Shown: positions 1 to 8,309 of the stretch, one piece after another | How the letters are laid out: each line of letters opens with the position of its first letter | Position numbering within the stretch: the first letter of the stretch is position 1 | DNA from: Arsukibacterium sp. MJ3 | GTDB taxonomy: Bacteria > Pseudomonadota > Gammaproteobacteria > Enterobacterales > Alteromonadaceae | Direction: 5' to 3' | Assembly (NCBI RefSeq): GCF_000987765.1 | Contig: NZ_LAHP01000002.1 | Location: forward strand, 248,001-312,000 | DNA length: 64,000 nt | Notes under the pieces: generated by a model | The model's database searches: none | What the model saw: the letters and a program-made list of their open reading frames with translations, nothing else | What the model was told of the DNA's origin: nothing | Made by a program: the position numbers and the translations under genes

Positions 1-89
1 AGCAAAATACTGATTAGCGACATACTGCCAGGATGGGCAGCGCTAAAACACCGTGGTAACAGCATGAGTAATACATAGCGTTTAACCAA

Positions 90-722
90 TCAACGTGGCC
101 CCTGTCGTCTTACCATTATTAAGCATAACCCCAGCAGGAACATCAAGCCAGTGCTGCCGGCTGACACTTCAACGCTGCTGCTGACCCTTATACTGTCGCG
201 TTGATAATCTTCCAGAGTGAGGGCATCCAGTGCGCTAAGATCATAACCTGATGCTTCAGCCAGCAAATATCCACTATTGGCATCAAAAATCCTGATGGTT
301 AGTAAATAAAAATTTGCGGGGTAGTGGTGTTGTAAATCGGTTTCAATAGCCAGCCAATCGTTGCTACTTTGCCGGAACAACTCAAATACCGAACTGGTGT
401 AGTACAGTTGTTCGCTGCCATAATCGGGGGTTAAACTAAACTCGGCAAATACCTGCCGATAGGCATCATCGGTCTCGGCATCAAACTCCACATATAACTG
501 GTGGAAGTAGCCATTGTTGTTATTGTCCCGCGCCAGGCTAATGTCAATACTGTGGAACCAAACATCAGACTGATAGCTCTGGTTTACTGCCGTGTTTTTC
601 ATTTTGCTGGTTTGTATAACAGGGTGTTGCTGACTACGGTATTCAGTGCTTATGTTGTCAGCCCATGTTACCAAGGGTAGCAACAGCAGCATTATGCCAG
701 ATAGTTTCAGTAAAGCTTTCAT
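90..722 (-). CDS. Exported protein with C-terminal membrane anchor (choice-of-anchor H-like)
   Basis: 210-residue protein with a clear N-terminal signal peptide (hydrophobic residues 7-20, cut near A21) and a C-terminal hydrophobic segment followed by an arginine-rich tail (ends VRRQGPR). That tail resembles GlyGly-CTERM or PEP-CTERM type sorting signals, in which a protease or sortase-like enzyme processes the anchor. The central part is rich in aromatic and acidic residues and is probably beta-structured. It is reminiscent of the choice-of-anchor H family of Alteromonadales and Shewanella, but this is recognition by overall pattern only. It stands alone, divergent from the pseudouridine synthase at 808. 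The function is unknown; surface exposure is an inference. Confidence 0.6.
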   Translation of the reverse strand: MKALLKLSGIMLLLLPLVTWADNISTEYRSQQHPVIQTSKMKNTAVNQSYQSDVWFHSIDISLARDNNNNGYFHQLYVEFDAETDDAYRQVFAEFSLTPDYGSEQLYYTSSVFELFRQSSNDWLAIETDLQHHYPANFYLLTIRIFDANSGYLLAEASGYDLSALDALTLEDYQRDSIRVSSSVEVSAGSTGLMFLLGLCLIMVRRQGPR

Positions 723-807
723 AAGCGGTTCTCCTGTTTCTTTGATACTATTACAGCTTAAAGCGCTGAATTTAAGCTGAACTGCTGAGTAAAGGAATGG
801 TAAAGGT

Positions 808-1671
808 ATGAAGTTGTCACGCCAGATAAAGGTTGACGCAGCGGGTCAGGCGATAACGATATTGACGGACGCAGTGCCGGAACTGGCAAAAGGCCGGCTG
901 AAAGATGCCATGAATAAAGGTGCAGTACAGTTACTGGGCAAACCGATAAAAAGGTTACGTCGGGCACAACAGGCGTTAAAAGCCGGCCAGTTGCTCCAAC
1001 TACATTATGATGCGGATATTCTTAGCCGTAGTTGTGATCCTGCCACTTTGTTAAAAGATTACCGCGCATATAGTATTTGGTTTAAACCCGCCGGTATGTT
1101 GTCTCAAGGTAATGAGTGGGGCGATCATTTAAGTTTACTGCGCGTTGTCGAGCAACATTTTGACAGTGCCCGGCCGGTTTATTTGGTGCATCGTTTAGAT
1201 CGTGAAGCCAGCGGGTTAGTGCTGATTGCGCACAGCAAAACAGCTGCCGCAGGGTTCAGTAAGTTAATTGCAGAACGGCAACTGAGCAAAACCTATCTTG
1301 TTCAGGTTAAAGGTAAATTAACTGCTGAGCTGCTGGCAAGTGCTGAAATAACCACGCCACTGGATGGTAAAAGCTGTTTAACCCGATTTACCTTGCAGGC
1401 CTATGATGCAGCAACAGAGAGCAGTTGGTTAATCATTGATTTAGTTAGTGGCAGAAAGCATCAAATTAGGCGGCATTTTGCCGCTGTTGGCCATCCGGTA
1501 ATGGGTGACCCCCGTTATGGCGAGGCAAATAAAAACCAAAGCGGTCTGGCGTTGCAAGCTTGTAGCCTGGCGTTTAGCTGCCCGGTACAGCGCCATCATC
1601 GCGAGGTAACTTTGGACGCAAACTTGTTATTGAGCCATGTCAGTAAAGTCAGCAACCAACGCTCTGGCTAA
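808..1671 (+). CDS. RluA-family pseudouridine synthase
   Basis: 287-residue RNA pseudouridine synthase that isomerises uridine in rRNA or tRNA. The family motif HRLDREASGL lies at about residues 128-137, with D131 as the expected catalytic aspartate. The later conserved block ISGRKHQIRRH (here VSGRKHQIRRH) near residue 215 supports the RluA fold. The N-terminal part is shorter than in RluC/RluD and has only a rudimentary S4-like region, matching the Rlu-like group that is separate from RluA, RluC and RluD; the target nucleotide cannot be assigned. The gene is monocistronic and its 3' end overlaps the oppositely oriented TPR gene by 45 bases. Confidence 0.88.
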   Translation: MKLSRQIKVDAAGQAITILTDAVPELAKGRLKDAMNKGAVQLLGKPIKRLRRAQQALKAGQLLQLHYDADILSRSCDPATLLKDYRAYSIWFKPAGMLSQGNEWGDHLSLLRVVEQHFDSARPVYLVHRLDREASGLVLIAHSKTAAAGFSKLIAERQLSKTYLVQVKGKLTAELLASAEITTPLDGKSCLTRFTLQAYDAATESSWLIIDLVSGRKHQIRRHFAAVGHPVMGDPRYGEANKNQSGLALQACSLAFSCPVQRHHREVTLDANLLLSHVSKVSNQRSG

Positions 1672-3705
1672 GTCCGATGGTAATAGTTGTTGATTTAAAG
1701 TCAGGACTAACGCTCCAAGCTGAAAGGCGTTAATCATATCTAATCGGATATTGCTACTATGCCACTCGCAAGGGCGTGATTGCTCGCTGGTAAGCTGCAT
1801 TTGCCAGCTTGAGGTGGCGCTATCTTCAGCTATGTCAGCCAGTTTCCAGCATAACCAAAATGCTTCTCGAAGCGTTGTCAATTCATGAACTTGCCAGCGC
1901 GCGCCGAGTAAATGCTCTGCGTCCAATTGCAAGCTAATAAGCCGGTCCGCTGAACCTAGTGAGGTTAACGCTTGCTGCAAAGCCTCACGCAGATTGTGGC
2001 AATGCTCAGCGGCGTCTTCGGCGCTACTGCGATACCCCAGCCAAATAACATCACTATTAATACAACACGCACTTAACTGAGGTGAGGCACAGTTTTTTAC
2101 GAGTTCTTGCAACGGCCGTCGTAGCGCTTCTTCGCCATGATTTAATTTCAATTGCTGACATTTTTCCAAGGTAATGGCGATGAGCTGCAACGGTAATTTG
2201 CGGCGAGTATCCTGATGCAGGCGCTCACAAAAACGATTCCAGCCTGGAGACAACAAGATAGCCATGTTCGCTGGTAGCCGTTTGTTTTGCTGCCGGCGAT
2301 ACCCGTAAATTAGTATCAGCAATAACATGAGTAAGCCGCTTATCGCCTGCCACCACAAAAGATGTTGTCGTAAGTTACTCTGTTGGCTCAACGCCAGCGC
2401 AGTATTGGCATGCTGGGTGTTACTGTCGGTTAGATTAGCTTTAAACACCTTGAGTTTTTCAGTGGTAGTGCTGGTTAACTCAGCATATTGCATCTTACTG
2501 GCATCCTGAATATACAGGTACGCTTGTTGCCAATCTTGCTGCTGCACTGCCAGTTCGGCGCTAAGACTAAAGTAACGTGCCTGCAAATAATTTGCGGCAC
2601 TACCAATAGCCGGACTTAGCTCGGCTATAATTTGACGGCTCAGTGGGTACTGTTGTTGTAAAAGCAATAGCTCTGCCAAGGCTAGCGCACTTTCTTGCAT
2701 GTAGGTTTGGGCGCCAATCTGACGGAATTGTTGCAAGGCATCACGGTAATATTGCGCTGCCTGGCTATTTTCGCCACGCAGTTTACTGGCTCGGCCAAGG
2801 CTTTGTTTGATAATAGCTGTGCGCATTACATCATCAATTTGCTTACTTATGGCCAGTGCTTCCAGTAAGTATTGTTCTGCCTTAGTAATATTCTGTGGCT
2901 CTTCCAGGTAAGTTTCTGCAATGTATACCAGCACATAACTATAACTGGATAGGTTTTTTAAACCCTGATACAGCACGGCTGCTTGTTGCATATGTTCCAG
3001 TGCTAACGCGTGGTCATCTACTTTTCGAAAGGCCATGCCTAGCCGAAAATGAATCGAGGCTCTGGCTTCAGTATCTTTTAAGTTATCAGCCAGGATTAAG
3101 GCTTGTTGCAATTGGTTGTTAGCACGCTCAAAGTGATTGTTTTGTAAAGCCAGCCGGCCCAGCATAATTCTGGCTGCCAACTGTTTAGCCGGACTTTCCA
3201 AGGCAATCGCTAATGCGAGGCTTTGAGCCGCAAACTGCTCTGCCTGGTTTAAATCACCTAATTGATTATGCGCCTGAGCAAAGTTGGTCAGTACTTCACT
3301 ATATAATTCTTGTTCAACAATGCTGGTGCCGTTGCGAAGTGCGTCATCGGCCTGCTGCAGATAGCTGATGGCATGACGGGTATCACGAAACAATATGCCG
3401 TACACTTTGGCATTAAATAGTGCTACATGGGCCTGTTGCTGCTTAGTAGTAGCCAGTCCATTAGCTTGCTGCAGAGCCTCTAGCGCCGCATCTTTATTAC
3501 CGGCACTCAGGTAAGCCTGTGCTAAAACTAACCAGTCTTGATAGGTTCGCTCATCGTCGTTTGCTAGCTGCTCGGTAATAACCTGCTCATAGTTTTCTAC
3601 AGCAAGGCGTAAGCGTTCCCTTAAATCGGTCGCCAGCGTTGTTGCGCTAAAAAATAAGCTGCAAAAAAGCAGGCTACAAAGCAATATCAGACTACGAGTG
3701 CGCAT
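1627..3705 (-). CDS. TPR-repeat membrane protein with degenerate GGDEF-like C-terminus
   Basis: 692 residues. A signal peptide (residues 1-25) is followed by about 8-10 tetratricopeptide-like helical repeats (roughly 30-430), one transmembrane helix at about 449-469, and a cytoplasmic C-terminal region of about 220 residues. This layout is typical of Alteromonadales TPR-GGDEF sensor proteins. The C-terminal region (for example the block around LIAITLEKCQQLKLNHGEEA) looks like a GGDEF fold without the GG(D/E)EF signature, so diguanylate cyclase activity is unlikely. A scaffold or sensor role with the TPRs in the periplasm is inferred. The 3' end overlaps the pseudouridine synthase gene by 45 bases. 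Confidence 0.75.
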   Translation of the reverse strand: MRTRSLILLCSLLFCSLFFSATTLATDLRERLRLAVENYEQVITEQLANDDERTYQDWLVLAQAYLSAGNKDAALEALQQANGLATTKQQQAHVALFNAKVYGILFRDTRHAISYLQQADDALRNGTSIVEQELYSEVLTNFAQAHNQLGDLNQAEQFAAQSLALAIALESPAKQLAARIMLGRLALQNNHFERANNQLQQALILADNLKDTEARASIHFRLGMAFRKVDDHALALEHMQQAAVLYQGLKNLSSYSYVLVYIAETYLEEPQNITKAEQYLLEALAISKQIDDVMRTAIIKQSLGRASKLRGENSQAAQYYRDALQQFRQIGAQTYMQESALALAELLLLQQQYPLSRQIIAELSPAIGSAANYLQARYFSLSAELAVQQQDWQQAYLYIQDASKMQYAELTSTTTEKLKVFKANLTDSNTQHANTALALSQQSNLRQHLLWWQAISGLLMLLLILIYGYRRQQNKRLPANMAILLSPGWNRFCERLHQDTRRKLPLQLIAITLEKCQQLKLNHGEEALRRPLQELVKNCASPQLSACCINSDVIWLGYRSSAEDAAEHCHNLREALQQALTSLGSADRLISLQLDAEHLLGARWQVHELTTLREAFWLCWKLADIAEDSATSSWQMQLTSEQSRPCEWHSSNIRLDMINAFQLGALVLTLNQQLLPSDLARALVADFTDMAQ

Positions 3706-3898
3706 AAATCAGGTATTTTCCCTTTTTTTGGCAGTGTAGCTTGAAAGCGCTAGTCAGGCCAGATCTACAAGTGCGGTTTGCCCGAGAAAAGGAGCTGATG
3801 ACATTATCAGGCTGCAAGGCGTTCAGTGTTATGTTTCAGACGACCTCGTAAGCCGCTAAGCCGGCGCTTGTCGACTATGCTGGTGAAAATACCTGAGA

Positions 3899-4318
3899 TT
3901 AACGGTAACTAATATCTTTATACATCGGTGCTAATAACGCCAGTAATGCATTTTGGTCAGTAATACTAATTTGCTGGCGCTGCATCACCTTGATTAGCCC
4001 CTCAACTAACGCATCATAATCTGCCAGGCTAATGTTAAAACCAGTATGGCTTTCTTGCATGGTGCTGCCGCTATAGTGGCATGGTCCACCAGTGAGTTGG
4101 CATAGTTGCTCAGCGAGCTTTGCGTGAAAGCGGCCAATATCCGAGTCGGCGAAGTGATGCACAATCCGCTGGTCATGTTCAATCTCATAAAGCAAGCCAT
4201 CAACCATAGCATTAATACCGTCTTCAGCGCCTAATCGCTGATACAAGTTGGGTTGTGTGGCATTGCTGCAGGCTAGCAGCATCAAACAGGCGCCAATTAA
4301 CACGCTGTGTTTTACCAT
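3899..4318 (-). CDS. Group 1 truncated haemoglobin with lipoprotein signal
   Basis: 139 residues. The first 17 residues form a lipoprotein signal peptide with lipobox LLAC, putting the acylated cysteine at C17, so the globin should be membrane-anchored outside the cytoplasm. The globin part (from LYQRLG at about 25) carries the group 1 features: YxxxG start, the FADSD segment near residue 56, the GGP motif at 77-79, and the SHTGF motif whose H91 is the expected proximal haem ligand. Family roles are O2/NO binding or NO detoxification. It is the last gene of a four-gene operon; its start overlaps the DUF3034 stop by 7 bases. Cytoplasmic globins are the rule, so the export signal is the odd feature. 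Confidence 0.88.
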   Translation of the reverse strand: MVKHSVLIGACLMLLACSNATQPNLYQRLGAEDGINAMVDGLLYEIEHDQRIVHHFADSDIGRFHAKLAEQLCQLTGGPCHYSGSTMQESHTGFNISLADYDALVEGLIKVMQRQQISITDQNALLALLAPMYKDISYR

Positions 4319-5142
4319 GTTGCCTCCATTGCCAGGTAGTAACCGGTTTGTGAGCCCTGAGCGGCGATATTGCCTAAATCGACATAGGCACCTGTTAAAC
4401 TAACGTTTTTATTGATAAACCAGGCAACAAACACATCACGCCAATGTTGTTCAGCAGCAAAAGCCAAATTATCTGGTTTTTGCTTAAACTCAATCCCAAA
4501 CGCTAAATTATAATTAACAAATATCGCAGCAGAGCCTTCAAACAGGAATTGATAGTGCTTATCGCTGGCACTACCAAACCCCAATAAACCGGTTTGGTTA
4601 GCCTTGGTCGCCCGTAAGGTGCCATTAAGCAGTACATTACGGCCTGCCACCTGATTAAACAGCAGTTTACTGGCAGCCAGATACACATCAGTGCCAGTAG
4701 CACGTTGTGCTCCCACGGCTGCCGGGAGTGTGAAATCCCTATTCCGTTTATGTTGTACGCCAAGGCTGATTTGCGGTAGAGCGCTATACAGTAGCTCGCC
4801 AGTCAAATGATATTTAATTGAAAAAATATCCTGCGATAAACTGCCGCCAATTGTTTTCAGCGCAAAATGTTGGCGGGCATAGGAAAACTCCCAGGTATTG
4901 TCCAGGCTAATGCCAACACCCGTGCTTTGCAGGGTGAAATTGTTTATAGCAACCCGGCCGGTAAAGGCAGTTGCCGACCATTCATTACTACTGGCATAAC
5001 CGTTGATGACTGCCCATGGTACGATGCCACCGCCTGCATTGCCTTCGATAGTAGTTACCCCGCCGGTGGCAATAATTTTGCTGCCGGCACTGGCTGCACC
5101 AGACACACTCAGCAGTGCGATGGCAAAAAACCAGGTTTTCAT
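4312..5142 (-). CDS. DUF3034 family probable outer-membrane barrel
   Basis: 276 residues with a signal peptide cut after ASA (about residue 19). The mature start, containing GSKIIATGGVTTIEG and then GGGIVPWAVINGYAS, is the hallmark of DUF3034. The rest alternates polar and hydrophobic residues, as in beta-strands, and the last residue is tryptophan, a usual outer-membrane barrel ending. The biochemical function of the family is not known. The start codon overlaps the stop of the upstream GGDEF/EAL gene by 4 bases (ATGA), and its end overlaps the truncated haemoglobin start by 7 bases, so the genes are translationally coupled. Confidence 0.85.
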   Translation of the reverse strand: MKTWFFAIALLSVSGAASAGSKIIATGGVTTIEGNAGGGIVPWAVINGYASSNEWSATAFTGRVAINNFTLQSTGVGISLDNTWEFSYARQHFALKTIGGSLSQDIFSIKYHLTGELLYSALPQISLGVQHKRNRDFTLPAAVGAQRATGTDVYLAASKLLFNQVAGRNVLLNGTLRATKANQTGLLGFGSASDKHYQFLFEGSAAIFVNYNLAFGIEFKQKPDNLAFAAEQHWRDVFVAWFINKNVSLTGAYVDLGNIAAQGSQTGYYLAMEATW

Positions 5143-7454
5143 GGTTTAACACCCATCTCTGGCGGGTTTGAATACGCAAAATTATTTAGCCACTGGCTAA
5201 AATCGGCGGTGGCTAGCGGTTTGCTAAAGTAATAACCTTGCACGGTATCGCAGCCAGCCTCTGCTAAAAAACGTAATCCGGCCAGATTTTCTAAGCCTTC
5301 AGCGGTAACTTTAAAGCCGAGGCCATGCGCCAGCGTTACGGTAGCATTAACAATGAGTGCATCATTAGTATTGGTTTCTATATCCTTAACAAAAGCCCGA
5401 TCAATTTTTATTTCATCAACTGGCAATTGTTTTAAATACGCCAATGAAGATTGACCGGTACCAAAATCATCAATCGCCAGATTGATTTGCATTGCTTTGA
5501 GGGTATTTAAGTTAGCGATAACTTTGCTGGTATCCTGCATTACGGCGCTTTCGGTAACTTCCAGCGCCAGTGCGGTTGCCGGGACTTGGTGCTGCTCAAG
5601 TAAACCGCGAATTTGCTCAGGTAAGTGTTGATCAAGTAAATCGGCCGCCGATAAATTAACCGCTACGCGCAGTTTTGGGTAATCTTGCTGCCAGGCAGAC
5701 AATTGTTTAATTACGGTTTTAAGCATCCATTGCGTGATCAAACTAATATTGCCAGAGTGTTCGGCAGTAGCAATAAACTCCACTGGCGAAATAAAACCTA
5801 ATTGCGGATGCTGCCAGCGAATAAGTGCCTCGGCACTGTGGCATTGGCGCGACGCAAGCTCAACTTTTGGTTGGTAAACCACGAACAGTTGGCCGCTGTT
5901 AAGGGCAGAAGGTAAATCACGGATTATGGTAAGTTCACGCTGATGCGTTTCATCCTGCCCACTTTGATAAAAGGCAATGCCTCCACCAACCAGACTGGCA
6001 TTTTCCTGAGCTAAATCAACCCGGCGTAATGCCTCGCTGGTAATGCCTTGCCCCGGTTGAAATGGGTATATACCAATGGCAATTTTCAAATTAATTATTG
6101 AGTCTTGAATGTTATACGCCGGCTGCAGGCTGTTATAAAGATCGACCAGTTGTAATTCGGTTAGGGTTTCGCGAAACAGCATTAGAAACTCATCACCGTT
6201 CAAGCGGGCACTGAAAACGGCGGCAGGTTGATGATGGCCCAGTCGCTGTGCTAAAAGCTGTAGCAAAGTATCCCCATTTGCTAATCCGAGTGTGTCATTA
6301 ATATGTTTAAACTGAATAATATTAAGTTGCAATAAAGTACCGCTTTGTTCACTTAAAATGGCGGGGAGTTGCTGCTCAACGGCATGGCGATTTAATAAAC
6401 CAGTTAGCGTATCACGTTCTGCTTGCTGTCTCAGCTGCAGTTCGCGGGCATTGATATCCTGCTGCATGTTAATCAAGGTGCTGGTTAGCACGCCAATTTC
6501 ATCCTGACTAATGGTTGGTGGGACACCAGGTTTCCCCTGGCCAATAGCGTTAGCAAAACGGCTTAGCTGACTAAGAGGCTGGCTAATACTGCGGGCAAAA
6601 AAGAAGGCGGCAAGCAGTGATAAAACCAAACTAAATACAAAAATATTAACCAATTGGCGGCGTAATTGCTGGTAGCTTGCTAGCCAGCGGTCGTCAGGTA
6701 AGTGCAGCAATGCCCATAATCGTCGTTCAGTATCCAGTGGTATTCCACGGGTAATAAAGCTAAAATCGTCAGCAAATTGAGTGTCAGCGGGATTACGTAG
6801 TAACCGTTCCAGTTTGCTGATTAAGAGTGGCTGCACCTTGTCAGGCAGTGTGCTGGTCAGTTGCTGGTTGGCTCTGTTATCAAGCTGCACGAAACTGATA
6901 TCCAGGCCCGTAATACCTTTTATTTGTTCAGCTAGCGGCACATCGACTAAAAAGCCCATACCGACCCAGGCAATAATTACAGGCGCTCGCACCGGCACTA
7001 AAACCAACTGATATGCCTTACCATCTATCAGTAAAATGTCAGTTATGGCCGTGTTAGCGAGCGTTGCCGGGAGTAGCTGGCTAATATCACTGGTTACGAG
7101 CTCTGCATTACTGGCTAATAATTCACCATGCGGGTTAAGCAGCAATGCAAGCTGTGCATTAATGCGGCTACCATGATTATCCAGCACTGACTCAATAGTA
7201 GCTTGCTCTGCCGTGGCAATAGCCCGGCGAAAACCAAAGTCAGCTGCTAACAAGGTGACACTATTACTTAATTGTGCTGCCCGGTTATCCAAGGCTTGCT
7301 GAAATACTTTACTGGCAACCACAATTGCTGCTTCAGCTTGTTGCAACGAACTAGCGCGCATCGAGTTCAGTGTGGCGTAACCCGTGACTAACATTAGCAA
7401 GCTTAACAAGACAATCAGTAAGCTCATCCATTTGCTGCGCAGTGACCTAAACAT
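5139..7454 (-). CDS. Membrane sensor GGDEF/EAL protein (probable c-di-GMP phosphodiesterase)
   Basis: 771 residues from the ATG at 7454; an in-frame GTG 27 bases upstream would overlap the preceding gene, and the ATG has AGGTAAGCGGCAG before it. Order of parts: TM1 about 10-28, periplasmic sensor region about 30-265 (double-Cache-like), TM2 about 268-287, HAMP about 288-340, GGDEF domain about 345-500, EAL domain about 515-765. The GGDEF motif reads NGDEF (419-423), so cyclase activity is doubtful. The EAL domain keeps EAL (542-544), DDFGTG and the QGYYFSKP block, so it should hydrolyse c-di-GMP. It sits in an operon with a cupredoxin-like protein upstream and DUF3034 plus haemoglobin downstream, suggesting a periplasmic signal read-out. 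Confidence 0.85.
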   Translation of the reverse strand: MFRSLRSKWMSLLIVLLSLLMLVTGYATLNSMRASSLQQAEAAIVVASKVFQQALDNRAAQLSNSVTLLAADFGFRRAIATAEQATIESVLDNHGSRINAQLALLLNPHGELLASNAELVTSDISQLLPATLANTAITDILLIDGKAYQLVLVPVRAPVIIAWVGMGFLVDVPLAEQIKGITGLDISFVQLDNRANQQLTSTLPDKVQPLLISKLERLLRNPADTQFADDFSFITRGIPLDTERRLWALLHLPDDRWLASYQQLRRQLVNIFVFSLVLSLLAAFFFARSISQPLSQLSRFANAIGQGKPGVPPTISQDEIGVLTSTLINMQQDINARELQLRQQAERDTLTGLLNRHAVEQQLPAILSEQSGTLLQLNIIQFKHINDTLGLANGDTLLQLLAQRLGHHQPAAVFSARLNGDEFLMLFRETLTELQLVDLYNSLQPAYNIQDSIINLKIAIGIYPFQPGQGITSEALRRVDLAQENASLVGGGIAFYQSGQDETHQRELTIIRDLPSALNSGQLFVVYQPKVELASRQCHSAEALIRWQHPQLGFISPVEFIATAEHSGNISLITQWMLKTVIKQLSAWQQDYPKLRVAVNLSAADLLDQHLPEQIRGLLEQHQVPATALALEVTESAVMQDTSKVIANLNTLKAMQINLAIDDFGTGQSSLAYLKQLPVDEIKIDRAFVKDIETNTNDALIVNATVTLAHGLGFKVTAEGLENLAGLRFLAEAGCDTVQGYYFSKPLATADFSQWLNNFAYSNPPEMGVKP

Positions 7455-7461
7455 CTGCCGC

Positions 7462-8103
7462 TTACCTGCTACCAAAACCACGTTGTGGTGCTATAGGTTT
7501 TCGCTGTGATAAATCTATTGCCAGGCCTAGGCGTTCAGTCTGGTCAATGTCTAAAACAGGTAGCTCAAGCGGATTCGGCGATTCCAGTTGCCAGGGGTGC
7601 CATAAATACAGTTGATATTCACCAGCGGGAACATCAGGCCAATGCACATTACCTTGCTCATCACTTACTGCAACTAATTCACTTTCGCCAACATAGATAT
7701 AAGCTTGCATGTAGTCGTGGATATTACAGCCAAGTGCAACAATACCCGGCGTATCAAAAATTATTGGTGCTTCAGGCTGGTCAGCATACAGCTGAATTTC
7801 AAATTGCTTGGCGGGTGAAAACGAATAAATGTGGTGACGGGTTTTATCTAGGTTAGGGAATTCAGCTTGGCTACCTGCCGGGATGGCACTGACAAAAGGG
7901 ATAAAAGTTAATTGTTGTTGGGCGACTTTAATATTTTTAGGGGTAATTATGTTGGTAGCTGGCGAGCGTAATTCAACCACGGCATCAGCTAATGGCTGTT
8001 GTTGCTGATTAATTATATTTATCGTTAAGCTGCCTGCAGCAGCCCGATTTATAAGTGGTGTTAACGCAATACTTAACAGAATGAGCCATAAAGCTAACTT
8101 CAT
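7462..8103 (-). CDS. Exported cupredoxin-like (methylamine-utilisation-like) protein
   Basis: 213 residues with a signal peptide (cut near A22/A23). The fold looks like a plastocyanin/azurin-type cupredoxin preceded by a short carboxypeptidase-regulatory-like strand region. Possible type 1 copper ligands are H90 or H91 (FPNLDKTRHH), C126 (ALGCNIHD), H129 and M132. Family members are often annotated as methylamine utilisation protein from genomic context elsewhere, but no methylamine genes are here. It is the first gene of the four-gene operon, with its stop 7 bases before the ATG of the c-di-GMP protein. A periplasmic copper or electron-carrier role is inferred from the ligands. Confidence 0.75.
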   Translation of the reverse strand: MKLALWLILLSIALTPLINRAAAGSLTINIINQQQQPLADAVVELRSPATNIITPKNIKVAQQQLTFIPFVSAIPAGSQAEFPNLDKTRHHIYSFSPAKQFEIQLYADQPEAPIIFDTPGIVALGCNIHDYMQAYIYVGESELVAVSDEQGNVHWPDVPAGEYQLYLWHPWQLESPNPLELPVLDIDQTERLGLAIDLSQRKPIAPQRGFGSR

Positions 8104-8211
8104 AATACCCGCGAGCTTTTTTTAATATATCAATTACCATAGCAAGGAGTTGGCTTAGCGACAAATAGATTCGACATTGGCTTTCAATATAGTTGGCATT
8201 GTTCTAGCGCT

Positions 8212-8240
8212 GGTAACACCAATTTACATAATTGGTAACA
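8212..8240. promoter_or_regulatory. Operator-like inverted repeat between divergent genes
   Basis: In the 206-base divergent region between the cupredoxin operon and the ABC exporter genes there is a perfect 7-bp inverted repeat, ACCAATT at 8218-8224 and AATTGGT at 8230-8236, spaced by 5 bases. The 7-mer GGTAACA also occurs twice in direct orientation (8212-8218 and 8234-8240). The geometry fits a dimeric regulator site; the regulator is unknown. Confidence 0.35.
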
Positions 8241-8309
8241 GTTTGCTGATAGGCGAGTAGGTTTAACAGTGATAAGTTAATTACCAGATTAGGCATAAAG
8301 GAGCTGACT

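Noticed and set aside
7462-8103. Reading the cupredoxin-like protein as evidence for methylamine metabolism
   Set aside because: The usual annotation comes from context in other organisms; no methylamine dehydrogenase or maturation genes are present.
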